Positions 30,419 through 39,506 of a stretch of 64,000 nt of DNA are shown here, piece after piece. The position numbers were made by a program, and so were the translations under genes. How positions within the stretch are numbered: position 1 is the stretch's first letter; every line of letters starts with the position of its first letter. The DNA comes from Lachnospiraceae bacterium (GTDB taxonomy: Bacteria > Bacillota > Clostridia > Lachnospirales > Lachnospiraceae). The stretch covers positions 62,001 to 126,000 of the forward strand of contig CAJTDK010000012.1 in NCBI GenBank assembly GCA_910575105.1, in the 5' to 3' direction. The notes beneath the pieces are model-generated. The model made no database searches. It was not told the DNA's origin and saw only the letters and a program-made list of their open reading frames with translations.

Positions 30419-30721
30419 TTAGTTTACAAGATTTTTATAAAATCCGTTCCGAACATAGAATACGACAACATTCCCAAGCTTATTAAGATATCTTTCCCGG
30501 ATGACGCCCTCGCATCTTAACTCCTCTTCTGCCTCAAGAACGCACTCATACACCCCGTCCAGCGAGAACAGCGGCAGCTCATACTTGCCTGTTAATAAAT
30601 ATATGCTTTCTTCCTCCGGATTATACGTAATGATCTCACAATGATAAACCGACTCGTCAAAATAGCCATTCTGCAGGATCACCCGCTTCATCTTAAGACT
30701 GGCCGGACATTTCTCGTACAT
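30419..30721 (-). CDS. Small conserved-looking protein downstream of codY
   Basis: A 100-residue soluble protein I do not recognise. It starts MYEKCPASLKMKRV at ATG 30721 (AGAAGGG about eleven bases upstream), 25 bases after the codY stop. Alternating short hydrophobic and charged stretches (ESIYLLTGKYELPLFSLDGVYEC, then LRCEGVIRERYLNKLGNVVVFYV) suggest a small beta-barrel, loosely like PilZ folds, but the RxxxR and D/NxSxxG motifs are missing. A longer frame back to 30793 overlaps codY and is less likely. Probably co-transcribed with codY. Confidence 0.6.
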   Translation of the reverse strand: MYEKCPASLKMKRVILQNGYFDESVYHCEIITYNPEEESIYLLTGKYELPLFSLDGVYECVLEAEEELRCEGVIRERYLNKLGNVVVFYVRNGFYKNLVN

Positions 30722-30746
30722 AATAACTACTACCCTTCTGCTAAAT

Positions 30747-31523
30747 TTACCGCTCGGCCTTAAGCCGCTCAAGCTCAGTGAACACATAATCATTCACGAC
30801 TTTGATATAGGTTCCCTTCATTCCGGAAGAACGGGATTCGATCACGCCTGCGCTCTCGAACTTTCTGAGGGCATTGACGATCACAGAGCGGGTAATGCCT
30901 ACTCTGTCCGCCACCTTGCTGGCCACAAGGATCCCCTCGGTCCCTTCAAGCTCTTCAAAAATGTGGATGATCGCTTCAAGCTCCGAGAAGGAAAGGGTGC
31001 TGATCGCTGACTGCACAATATGCTCCTTCCTTGTCTCCTCCGCGCTCTCCTCATTGACAGAGCGCAGCATCTCAAGACCTACCACGGTCGTTCCATATTC
31101 GCTCAGAATGATATCGTCAATCTCATACAGGGCATCTTTCTTATAGATAAACAATGTGCCGAGGCGCTCTCCCGCAATGTCGATCGGGCTGATGAGCGCC
31201 TGATATCGCTTTACGATATCCGCCGAAAATCCAAGGGTCTCCAGATTGACATTCTCCTTAGTCGAGAGAATCAGAAGGAAACGCTCATTCAGATGGTAAT
31301 CAATATGCTTTCCCACTTCCTTCTCGATCAGCTCTTCAATATACGGAACACCCTCGCACTTGCTCCGGCCAAGTACCTTCCCCTTCTTGCTGACCACCAG
31401 CACATTGGAGTCCAGAATATCTGTCAGCACATCGCAAATATCATTAAAAATAACTTTACTCGAATTATTGTTGTGAAGCAATTTATTAATTTTTCTTGTT
31501 TTATCTAATAATTGTACACTCAT
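30747..31523 (-). CDS. codY: Global regulator CodY
   Basis: A 258-residue repressor that senses branched-chain amino acids (GAF domain, about 1-155) and GTP, and controls metabolism during the shift to starvation. The C-terminal winged helix includes GTEGILVASKVADRVGITRSVIVNALRKFESAGVIESRS, the signature of CodY. The start is ATG 31523 with GGAGG seven bases upstream; an upstream in-frame Met is unsupported. An AT-rich palindrome AATATTCGAAAATT lies at 31561-31574, similar to but one base shorter than a CodY box. The topA-codY neighbourhood matches other Firmicutes. Confidence 0.96.
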   Translation of the reverse strand: MSVQLLDKTRKINKLLHNNNSSKVIFNDICDVLTDILDSNVLVVSKKGKVLGRSKCEGVPYIEELIEKEVGKHIDYHLNERFLLILSTKENVNLETLGFSADIVKRYQALISPIDIAGERLGTLFIYKKDALYEIDDIILSEYGTTVVGLEMLRSVNEESAEETRKEHIVQSAISTLSFSELEAIIHIFEELEGTEGILVASKVADRVGITRSVIVNALRKFESAGVIESRSSGMKGTYIKVVNDYVFTELERLKAER

Positions 31524-31689
31524 ACGTTTTCCTCCGTTCTTTAGCGTAATATTATCACACAATTTTCGAATATTCAATAAATTTCACACAATTTTTTATT
31601 CTTTTTCATTTTCTGGCTATTGTTCAACGTTAAACCAGCAAACAGCGAACCGTAACTTTTTCTGGCCCCTTCAGACAAACGGTGTTCTC

Positions 31690-33783
31690 CTACGGCGTTT
31701 CCGCTGTCTTTTTGCTGTCTGCTTTATTCTCTACATATCCGCACTGCTCATTACCGCAGCAAAGCTTATTCCCTTTTTCCACCATATAACTGCCGCAGCG
31801 CGGGCATTTCCTGTCGGACGGCTTCTGCCAGGACATAAAGCCGCACTCAGGATTATCTTCGCATCCGTAGTACCTTCGTCCCTTCTTCGTCTTCCGCAGC
31901 ACAACGTCCTTACCGCATACCGGACACTTCACGCCGATCTTCTCAAGGTAAGGCTTCGTGTTCCTGCAGTCCGGGAAGCCCGGACAGGCCAGGAATTTCC
32001 CGTGAGGCCCGTACTTGACCACCATGTTGCGTCCGCACTGCTCACAGATGACATCCGTCACCTCATCCTCGATCTTCACGGATTCCAGCTCTTTTTCCGC
32101 ACGGTTCACCGCATCTTCGATATCCGGATAAAAATTCTCGATAATCGTCTTCCACTTTACCTTGCCCTCTGCGACTCCGTCCAGGAGACTTTCCATATTC
32201 GCCGTAAAATTCACATCCACGATGGTCGGGAAGGACTGCTTCATCATATTGTTAACGACTTCGCCGATCTCCGTCAGGTACAGATTCTTATTCTCCTTCG
32301 CCACATATCTGCGGTTGATGATCGTAGAGATCGTCGGCGCATAGGTACTCGGGCGTCCGATTCCAAGCTCCTCCAATGTCTTTACCAGGGCCGCCTCCGT
32401 ATAGTGGGCCGGCGGCTGGGTAAAATGCTGCTTGCTGTCAAAGCTTTCCTTCGTAAGCTCAGAGTCTTTATCAAGCCCCTTTAACAGCACATTGCTCTCT
32501 TCCTTCCCTTCACCTGCTTCCACATACACTGTCCGGAAGCCTTCAAAGGAAATCTTTGAGGCCGCCACTGTAAAGCGGTACTTTCCGGCACCGATCTTCA
32601 CCGAAGTAGTCTCATATCTGGCCGGCTGCATCCTGCTGGCCACAAAACGTTTCCAGATGAGCTGGTAGAGCCTGAACTGGTCTCTTGTCAGAGAATCCTT
32701 GACTGCGGCAGGCGTCCTTGACACATCCGTGGGGCGGATAGCCTCATGGGCATCCTGGATCTTCTTCCCGTCCGCCTCTTTAGATTTCCCCTCCGCCACA
32801 AACTGAGGTCCGTACTGTTCCTTAATATACTCACGCACACCCATATCTGCCTCCTCGGAAATCCTGGTGGAATCCGTACGCAGATAGGTGATAAAGCCTA
32901 CCGTACCGTTGCCCTTGATATCAATCCCCTCATAGAGCTGCTGGGCGATCCTCATCGTCTTTGCTGTAGCAAAGTTAAGCCCTTTGGATGCCTCCTGCTG
33001 CATAGTGCTGGTAGTAAACGGAACCGGTGCTTTCTTCGTCCGCTCCCCCTTCTTTACTTCCTCCACAACGAACTGCGCGTCCTCAAGTTCTGCGGTGATC
33101 TGTTCTAATTCCTCCCTGGAACGGATAGTAAGCTTCTGATCCTCCGTCCCGTAAAATCTTGCCGTCAAGTTTTTACGCTCTCCCTTTACCTTAAGGCATG
33201 CGTCCAGCGTCCAGTACTCCTCCGGAATGAACATATTGATCTCTTCCTCCCGGTCTGCGATGATCCTTAAGGCTACCGACTGGACACGTCCGGCACTAAG
33301 CCCGCGCTTTACCTTTGCCCATAAAAGCGGACTGATCCGATAACCCACGACTCTGTCCAGGATACGTCTGGTCTGCTGCGCATCAACCAGATCCATATCT
33401 ATCTCCCGCGCATTCTTCAGCGAAGTCTTTACCGCATTTTTCGTAATTTCATTGAAGCTGATGCGGTAGGTCTTTTTTTCATCCAGCTTCAGCGACTTGG
33501 ACAGATGCCACGAAATCGCTTCCCCCTCCCGGTCCGGGTCGGTTGCGAGATAGACCTTATCCGCCTTCTTCACTTCCTTGCGCAGATTCGCTAAGATCTC
33601 TCCTTTTCCGCGAATCGTGATATACTTCGGTTCAAAACCGTGCTCTATATCGATACCCAGCTGGCTCTTGGGCAGATCCCTCACATGTCCGTTGGATGCT
33701 GTCACGACATAATTACTCCCCAGAAATTTTTTGATCGTCTTTACTTTAGCAGGCGACTCTACGATTACAAGATATCTAGCCAT
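31690..33783 (-). CDS. topA: DNA topoisomerase I
   Basis: A 697-residue type IA topoisomerase relaxing negative supercoils. Toprim domain at the start (LVIVESPAKVKTI, DPDREGEAISWH), catalytic Tyr in GFITYLRTDSTRIS, and three C-terminal zinc ribbons (CEQC...CPGFPDC; CPVC...CEDNPEC; CPRC...CGNEQC), all with full Cys sets. It lies 24 bases downstream of dprA and probably belongs to the yifB-dprA-topA unit. Confidence 0.97.
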   Translation of the reverse strand: MARYLVIVESPAKVKTIKKFLGSNYVVTASNGHVRDLPKSQLGIDIEHGFEPKYITIRGKGEILANLRKEVKKADKVYLATDPDREGEAISWHLSKSLKLDEKKTYRISFNEITKNAVKTSLKNAREIDMDLVDAQQTRRILDRVVGYRISPLLWAKVKRGLSAGRVQSVALRIIADREEEINMFIPEEYWTLDACLKVKGERKNLTARFYGTEDQKLTIRSREELEQITAELEDAQFVVEEVKKGERTKKAPVPFTTSTMQQEASKGLNFATAKTMRIAQQLYEGIDIKGNGTVGFITYLRTDSTRISEEADMGVREYIKEQYGPQFVAEGKSKEADGKKIQDAHEAIRPTDVSRTPAAVKDSLTRDQFRLYQLIWKRFVASRMQPARYETTSVKIGAGKYRFTVAASKISFEGFRTVYVEAGEGKEESNVLLKGLDKDSELTKESFDSKQHFTQPPAHYTEAALVKTLEELGIGRPSTYAPTISTIINRRYVAKENKNLYLTEIGEVVNNMMKQSFPTIVDVNFTANMESLLDGVAEGKVKWKTIIENFYPDIEDAVNRAEKELESVKIEDEVTDVICEQCGRNMVVKYGPHGKFLACPGFPDCRNTKPYLEKIGVKCPVCGKDVVLRKTKKGRRYYGCEDNPECGFMSWQKPSDRKCPRCGSYMVEKGNKLCCGNEQCGYVENKADSKKTAETP

Positions 33784-33807
33784 AACAATACTTCCTCCAC
33801 TACGAAT

Positions 33808-34884
33808 CTATAGAATTCTGATATAATAATTTTTAGAAATTTCCTTAGCCACCCCCTGTAATTCCAGAGTTATCAGCTTTTCAAGCACTTCCCTAGCAGA
33901 AAGCCCTGTTTCTTTTACCAGACAGTCCACACCTTTCGGAATGAAACCGAGACAACTATACACTAAATTTTCTGTAGTTTCAAGCATTTTTTCATTTTTG
34001 TTTATTATTTGCAAGTCTCCTTTACCGTGAATATTCATTTCGTCTAACAAATCTTCCGGCGAGATCAGTATCCCCGCTCCCTGCTGGATCAGGCGGTGGC
34101 ACCCCGTACTTAGAGGGCTTGTCACTGGGCCTGGCAGCGCATACACATCCTTTCCCTGCTCAAGGGCCATATCCGCCGTGATCAAAGAGCCGCTGCGCTC
34201 TCTGGCCTCTATCACCAGCACTGCGTCCGAGAGCGCGCTAATGATACGGTTTCTTGCAGGGAAATATCCCGGCAGCGGCTTAGTCCCCGGCACCTGCTCA
34301 GAGATGAGCCCGCCCTCCTTCATCGTGTCCATATACAGCCCAAAGTTTTCCCTCGGATAGCAGATATCCACGCCGCACCCTAACACCCCGTAAGTCCTTC
34401 CGCCTCCGTTGAGCGCCCCTCTCTGCCCTGCGCCGTCGATCCCTCTTGCCATGCCGCTTATCACCTGCACGCCCGCTCTGGAAAGCGCCTTTCCGTACTG
34501 AAGAGCCATCTCTTCCCCGTAAGGCGTACATCTCCTCGCTCCCACGACTGCCACGCAACGCCCCTTCTCCTTTGGAAGCCTGCCTTTCACGTAGAGTGCA
34601 TAGGGCGGGCTTGGGATATCCTTAAGCCTCCTTGGATACTCCGCCGCAAAATAGGGAATAAAGGATATCCCCTGCTCTGCCATCCGCTCATACTCCTTGC
34701 GAAATTCCTTCTTTCTGGCATCCAGAAGGGCACGAATCTCCTTTTCCCGTAAAATTCCTAAAGCGTGCAGCGCTTTTTCTTCTATATTATATAACTTCTC
34801 TGCAGTCATAAACCGCTCCCGTAGAAGCCTTTTCTTCGCCGCAGACACCCCGTAAACGGATGCCAGCCAGTATTCATACATCAT
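33808..34884 (-). CDS. dprA: DNA processing protein DprA
   Basis: A 358-residue RecA loader that protects incoming single-stranded DNA during natural transformation. A helical N-terminus, then a Rossmann fold (VAVVGARRCTPYG, GMARGIDGAGQRGAL, VLGCGVDICYPREN, GSLITADMALEQGKDVYALPG) and a C-terminal winged helix (GVDCLVKETGLSAREVLEKL). yifB/comM ends six bases upstream. Presence of dprA alone does not prove competence because it is widely kept. Confidence 0.95.
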   Translation of the reverse strand: MMYEYWLASVYGVSAAKKRLLRERFMTAEKLYNIEEKALHALGILREKEIRALLDARKKEFRKEYERMAEQGISFIPYFAAEYPRRLKDIPSPPYALYVKGRLPKEKGRCVAVVGARRCTPYGEEMALQYGKALSRAGVQVISGMARGIDGAGQRGALNGGGRTYGVLGCGVDICYPRENFGLYMDTMKEGGLISEQVPGTKPLPGYFPARNRIISALSDAVLVIEARERSGSLITADMALEQGKDVYALPGPVTSPLSTGCHRLIQQGAGILISPEDLLDEMNIHGKGDLQIINKNEKMLETTENLVYSCLGFIPKGVDCLVKETGLSAREVLEKLITLELQGVAKEISKNYYIRIL

Positions 34885-34890
34885 ATGCAG

Positions 34891-36426
34891 CTACCTCCCC
34901 CAATATTTCTTATCCACTGTCCGGTATCCGATGGCTTCCTTAAGATGAGACAGCCTGATCTCTCCCCCGCCGTCCAGATCGGCAATGGTTCTGGCCACCT
35001 TAAGGATCTTATGATAGGTTCTGGCAGTCAGGTTAAGGGTGGAAAATGCCTGCTTCATCAGGCGCTCCTCCTCTCCTCCCAGACGGCAGTACTCGTCAAT
35101 CTGCCTTACGCCAAGCATAGCGTTGCACCACAGCTTTTGTCCTTCGTACCGCCCCTGCTGGATCTTGCGGGCTGCCACTACTCTCTTTCTGATAACGGCC
35201 GATGTTTCCTTAGCACCGCTATTTCTGATCTCTTCGTACCGGATCTGAGGCGCCTCTACACAGATATCGATCCGGTCTAAGAAAGGCTGGCTGATCCGGG
35301 CAAGATATTGTTTAATCTGCCAGGGCGTGCAGCTGCATTTGGAAAAGTCAGGATAATTGCCGCAGGGACATGGATTCATCGCGGCAGCAAGAATAAAATT
35401 AGAAGGGAACACATAATTCCCATGAGCTCTGTTGATATGTATCTTTCTCTCCTCCAAGGGCTGCCTTAAGACCTCCAGCACCGGTTTTTTGAACTCCGCC
35501 AGCTCGTCCAGAAATAATACACCCCCATGGGCAAGGCTGATCTCCCCCGGCGACGGGATAAGGCCTCCGCCGGCCAGCGCGGACTTGGTCACCGTGTGGT
35601 GGACGCTTCTAAAGGGCCTTCCGGACATAAGCGGATGTTCCCGGTCAACCAGCCCCAGCACACTGTATATCTTCGTGATCTCCAGGCTCTCTCCGTGGGT
35701 CGGCGGCGGCAGGATAGTTGGGATCCGCTGGGCGATCATGGATTTCCCGCTGCCCGGAGGTCCGATCAGCAGCAGGTTATGTCCGCCTGACACGGCCACC
35801 TCCACCGCCCGTTTGACCGATTCCTGCCCCTGGATATCCGAAAAATCAATCCGGTCAGCGTAGAGCCTGTCATAGCTCTCTTGCCCACCGCTCCCTTCTG
35901 CGGGAACATCCTCCTCCCCTCTCAGATAGCTCACCGCCTGTCCCAAGCTCTCGACCCCGATCACCTGCACGTCCTCTGCCAGAGCGCCTTCCGCTGCATT
36001 TCCCTTCGGAAGGATGCACCGGCAGCACCCCATTCCTTTCGCCTCCATAACGATAGGCAGCACACCCTTCACCTCCCGTATCCTTCCATCCAGGCTTAGC
36101 TCCCCGACAACTATCGTACCCTTAAGCCTCTCTGCCTCAAGCTCCCCCAGCGCCGAAAGCAGGGACAGGGCGATGGGAAGGTCAAAGGACGCTCCCCTTT
36201 TCCGGACGGTGGCCGGCGCCAGATTAATGATAATCTTTTTCGCCGGAATCCTGATGCCCGAATTATGTATCGCCGTCCTCACCCGCTCTGAGGCCTCCTT
36301 CACCTCAGAGGATAGATAACCCACCATGTGGAACACGGGAAGCCCGCTGCTGATATCCGTCTCCACATGGACAGGCTCTACATGCAGCCCTTCAATGGCC
36401 GCAGACATTATTGTACTGAATGACAT
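34891..36426 (-). CDS. YifB/ComM-type AAA ATPase
   Basis: A 511-residue Mg-chelatase-like AAA+ protein. The N-terminal S5-like domain starts MSFSTIMSAAIEGLHV; Walker A is GPPGSGKSM; Walker B is GGVLFLDELAEF; a Cys-rich insertion NPCPCGNYPDFSKCSC and a C-terminal MgCh domain (LTARTYHKILKVARTIADL) follow. ComM homologues drive branch migration in transformation, a role unproven here. The start is ATG 36426, with AAAGGAG seven bases upstream; the longer frame to 36591 runs through a structured leader. First gene of the yifB-dprA-topA unit. Confidence 0.9.
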   Translation of the reverse strand: MSFSTIMSAAIEGLHVEPVHVETDISSGLPVFHMVGYLSSEVKEASERVRTAIHNSGIRIPAKKIIINLAPATVRKRGASFDLPIALSLLSALGELEAERLKGTIVVGELSLDGRIREVKGVLPIVMEAKGMGCCRCILPKGNAAEGALAEDVQVIGVESLGQAVSYLRGEEDVPAEGSGGQESYDRLYADRIDFSDIQGQESVKRAVEVAVSGGHNLLLIGPPGSGKSMIAQRIPTILPPPTHGESLEITKIYSVLGLVDREHPLMSGRPFRSVHHTVTKSALAGGGLIPSPGEISLAHGGVLFLDELAEFKKPVLEVLRQPLEERKIHINRAHGNYVFPSNFILAAAMNPCPCGNYPDFSKCSCTPWQIKQYLARISQPFLDRIDICVEAPQIRYEEIRNSGAKETSAVIRKRVVAARKIQQGRYEGQKLWCNAMLGVRQIDEYCRLGGEEERLMKQAFSTLNLTARTYHKILKVARTIADLDGGGEIRLSHLKEAIGYRTVDKKYWGR

Positions 36427-36732
36427 CTGTACACTCCTTTCTTTATCTGCATCGTCAAATTGTGATCGCGGCCGAAACGGCCTGTGAAAATCGCCGGAAG
36501 CCGATCGGGAAAGACTTCCCTGCTTCCGAAAATGTGAGATAATTTTATCTGATCTGTGCCCGAATGTCAACTGTATTTTCAAAATACCCAAACTAATTAA
36601 CCATACCTTTCACTTGTCTAAATTCCCATCTGCTACACTGTCTCCATCGACGCAGCCGCCGCTGCGCCTCATCCCTCCCCTTGCAGGATGAAAATTTATC
36701 CTGTGTCAAAGGTAGTGGTAATTAGTCTTATA
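36427..36732. other. 306-base gap with a structured yifB leader
   Basis: No gene seen. On the minus strand, before yifB, are two hairpins: a nested one (36496-36537) with outer arms GGAAGC/GCTTCC and inner GGGAA-GTCT-TTCCC, and a compact one GGCCG-TTT-CGGCC (36470-36482). Neither ends in a T run. Nearer sigK lie CAGGAT/ATCCTG arms around 36687-36706. I could not match any known riboswitch. Confidence 0.5.
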
Positions 36733-37350
36733 CTAAAAATATACCCGCAGCTTTTCGATCGCACTCTTTTCGATCCGCGAAACATAAGAACGAGAGATGC
36801 CTAACTGCTTCGCGATCTCCCGCTGTGTATACTCCTCCTCATTATACAGGCCGTACCGCATCTTGAGCACCAGACGCTCTCTCGCCGAAAGCTCCGACTC
36901 CACCTTCCGGTAGAGCATCCGGATATCATCTTTAAGCTCCGCCTTCCTGTGCGCATCGTCTTCATCGGTCTCAATAATATCAAACAGCTGTATCTCATTG
37001 CCTTCCCGGTCTGTTCCTATAGGCTCATACAGGGAGATCTCCCTGGAGGACTTCTTTCTGGCTCTGAAATGCATCAGGATCTCATTCTCAATGCACCTGG
37101 CCGCGTACGTCCCAAGCCTTACGCTCTTATCCGGGTTGAAGGTAACAACTGCCTTGATCAGCCCGATCGTACCCACAGACAAAAGATCTTCATTATCCTC
37201 CTCCGGTGTCTGGTATTTCTTAACGATATGAGCCACAAGGCGCAGATTCCTTTCAATCAGGATATGCTTTGCCTCTAAGTCGCCCTCCGTATATTTTTGC
37301 ATGTAATAACTTTCTTCAGCAGCGGTGAGAGGTTGGGGAAATGATTTCAA
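36733..37350 (-). CDS. sigK: Sporulation sigma factor SigK (no pro-sequence)
   Basis: A 205-residue late mother-cell sigma factor. It begins FPQPLTAAEE close to the start and has the region 2 core NLRLVAHIVKKY, YAARCIENEILMH, the sigma-K-like SLYEPIGTDREGNEI, and the region 4 helix-turn-helix TQREIAKQLGISRSYVSRIEKSA. The start is TTG 37350 (AGAGGTG six bases upstream) or GTG 37357-37359. An in-frame TAA lies five codons before that GTG, so there is no room for the hydrophobic pro-sequence of Bacillus pro-SigK. The gene is continuous, not split by a skin element. Activity is therefore probably controlled by transcription, not by SpoIVFB-type cleavage. Confidence 0.9.
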   Translation of the reverse strand: MKSFPQPLTAAEESYYMQKYTEGDLEAKHILIERNLRLVAHIVKKYQTPEEDNEDLLSVGTIGLIKAVVTFNPDKSVRLGTYAARCIENEILMHFRARKKSSREISLYEPIGTDREGNEIQLFDIIETDEDDAHRKAELKDDIRMLYRKVESELSARERLVLKMRYGLYNEEEYTQREIAKQLGISRSYVSRIEKSAIEKLRVYF

Positions 37351-37462
37351 AAAAAGCACCTCTTGGCATACTTAATTATATTGTATGTGTGCGCAAGAGG
37401 TTTTGTGCTTTTCCATATTTTTTTAATTGTATATGGCCGGCCGGGGGATGTGGGGCGTAAGC

Positions 37463-38716
37463 TTAGGACAGATACCGTGGCTGCCCGGGCTCTTCTCTCC
37501 GCAGGATATCGTAGACATCCGCCTCATGGGAAAGCTCTGCATAAAGCACCTGCTTGGGATGAGGCGCGCTTTCCTGGGGTGCGCCCTCCTCATCGGTAAT
37601 ACCCTTTACCGTGGTGCGGATATTGCGGCCGTCGGGCTTCATGATCTCGATCGTCTCTCCGACAGAGAACTTGTTGCGCTGCTCGATCCGGCAGACATTT
37701 CCATTTACTTCGCCGGCGATCCCCAGATAGGTATATTCCTTTACGTAAGTGTTGTTGTCGTAGATCTGGCTTTCCCCTCCCGGTTTCCCAAAGTAGAATC
37801 CTGTGGTAAACTGACGGTAGGTACAGTTTACGATCTGGTCCATGTACCAGGGCATGTTCGCCTTATATTTTTCCGAAGATTCGAGGTAATCGTCAATAGC
37901 TTTCCGGTAGGTTCTGGCAACCGTAGCTACGTAAAGGGCAGTCTTCATGCGTCCTTCGATCTTGAAGCTGTCGATCCCCGCCCCGATCATCTCGGGGATA
38001 TGCCCGATCATACACAGATCCTTGGAATTGAAGATAAATGTCCCCCGCTCATTTTCGTAGACAGGCATATACTCACCGGGTCTTGTCTCCTCCACTACCG
38101 AGTATTTCCACCGGCAGGGATGGGTACATGCCCCGTGGTTGGCGTCGCGCCCCGTGAAAAAATTGCTGAGAAGGCACCGCCCCGAATAGGAGATGCACAT
38201 GGCGCCGTGGATAAAGCTCTCGATCTCCATCTCCTCCGGGATATACTCTCTGATCTCTCTGATCTCTTTGAGGGACAGCTCTCTTGCAGAGACTACGCGC
38301 TTCGCCCCCTGCTCCCACCAGAAACGGTATGTGCCGTAATTCGTATTGTTCGCCTGGGTGCTCACATGGCGGTCGATCTCCGGGCAGATCTCCTTCGCCA
38401 GCATAAAAACTGCCGGGTCTGCGATGATCAGCGCATCCGGCTTTAATTCCTTAAGCTCCTTTAAGTATTCTTCCACGCCTGGAAGATCAGCGTTATGGGC
38501 CAGGATGTTCACCGTCACATGCACCTTGACGCCCCTTTCATGGGCAAATGCGATTCCCACCCGCATATCCTCCATGGAAAAATTCTTCGCTTTGGCGCGC
38601 AGCCCGAAAGCCCCGCCGCCGATATAAACCGCATCGGCGCCGAATATGACCGCTGTCTTTAATACCTCCAGGCTGCTGGCCGGAATCAGAAGTTCCGGAC
38701 GTCTCTTATTCCCCAT
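37463..38716 (-). CDS. trhP: U32 family protein, tRNA 5-hydroxyuridine synthase (TrhP/YrrO type)
   Basis: A 417-residue 'peptidase U32' protein. Members next to trmR form 5-hydroxyuridine at tRNA position 34 from a prephenate-derived substrate. Family blocks: ELLIPASSLEVLKTA, VYIGGGAFGLRAKAKNFS, ESFIHGAMCISYSGRCLLS with conserved Cys residues, GACTHPCRW, and SFKIEGRMKTALYVA. The start ATG 38716 has a G-rich site upstream. The neighbouring trmR supports the tRNA role over protease or collagenase activity. No second U32 gene is adjacent, unlike the Bacillus yrrN-yrrO pair. Confidence 0.85.
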   Translation of the reverse strand: MGNKRRPELLIPASSLEVLKTAVIFGADAVYIGGGAFGLRAKAKNFSMEDMRVGIAFAHERGVKVHVTVNILAHNADLPGVEEYLKELKELKPDALIIADPAVFMLAKEICPEIDRHVSTQANNTNYGTYRFWWEQGAKRVVSARELSLKEIREIREYIPEEMEIESFIHGAMCISYSGRCLLSNFFTGRDANHGACTHPCRWKYSVVEETRPGEYMPVYENERGTFIFNSKDLCMIGHIPEMIGAGIDSFKIEGRMKTALYVATVARTYRKAIDDYLESSEKYKANMPWYMDQIVNCTYRQFTTGFYFGKPGGESQIYDNNTYVKEYTYLGIAGEVNGNVCRIEQRNKFSVGETIEIMKPDGRNIRTTVKGITDEEGAPQESAPHPKQVLYAELSHEADVYDILRREEPGQPRYLS

Positions 38717-38810
38717 CTGTCTTATTCCCCCCATCTCTCATCTTCCATCATCTTTCTCTGCTTATGACGGCCATAGCCTTACCCGTCTTTTGCTGCGCCA
38801 TACTGTTTTT

Positions 38811-39506
38811 CTACATCTTTTCTGCCATGCTGCTTTTCCACACCTTTTCTGCCGCACTGCTTCTTACGCTCAGGGCGATCCCATCCCCAAGAGGCAGGAT
38901 GGACGTCTGGATACGCACATCATGTTTTAATTGGTACAGATACTCTCTCATGCGGCTGTGGATCGTCCGGTTCCTCCGCTCCACCGCGAAACGGGACTCG
39001 GCAATCTCGCCGTCCTGAAGCACATTGTCAGACACCAGCACCCCTTCAGGCGCCAGAAGGCGCAGAGCCTCCGGCATATACTGGATATACTGGCCCTTGG
39101 CGGCATCCATAAAGATAAAGTCGTAAGGTCCGGGAAGCATCTTCATCACCACAAGCGCATCTCCTTCAAGAAGGGTGATCTGCCCTGCCTTCCCCGCCCG
39201 CTCAAAATTCCTGCGGGCAATGGGAATCCGTTTATCATAATTCTCAATCGTCGTGATCCGGCCGCCCTCTGGCATATATTCACTCATCAGAATTGCCGAA
39301 AATCCGACAGCCGCTCCGATCTCCAGGATACGAAGCGGCTTTTTTATCAGCAGAAGTACCTTTAAGAAGCTCTGGGTCTCCTTGCGAATGACCGGCACAC
39401 GCATATCCAGCGCTTCCTGTTCGATTTTCTCAATGATCTCACTCTCCGGAAGCTCCAGAGAGTGAATATAGGTTACAATTCTCTCATCTACAATCATCTT
39501 ATACAT
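38811..39506 (-). CDS. trmR: tRNA 5-hydroxyuridine methyltransferase (TrmR/YrrM type)
   Basis: A 231-residue class I SAM-dependent O-methyltransferase. SAM site ILEIGAAVGFSAI, then TTIENYDKR, metal-binding Asp in FIFMDAAKGQY, and VLVSDNVLQDG. It resembles catechol O-methyltransferases, but next to a U32 gene it most likely converts ho5U34 to mo5U34 in tRNA. The start overlaps the rnj stop by eight bases, so the genes are coupled. The C-terminal 20 residues (SSAAEKVWKSSMAEKM) extend past the normal fold end. Confidence 0.86.
   Translation of the reverse strand: MYKMIVDERIVTYIHSLELPESEIIEKIEQEALDMRVPVIRKETQSFLKVLLLIKKPLRILEIGAAVGFSAILMSEYMPEGGRITTIENYDKRIPIARRNFERAGKAGQITLLEGDALVVMKMLPGPYDFIFMDAAKGQYIQYMPEALRLLAPEGVLVSDNVLQDGEIAESRFAVERRNRTIHSRMREYLYQLKHDVRIQTSILPLGDGIALSVRSSAAEKVWKSSMAEKM

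Noticed and set aside
31561-31574. CodY box in the codY leader
   Set aside because: AATATTCGAAAATT resembles the consensus but lacks the central base; too weak to call as a site.
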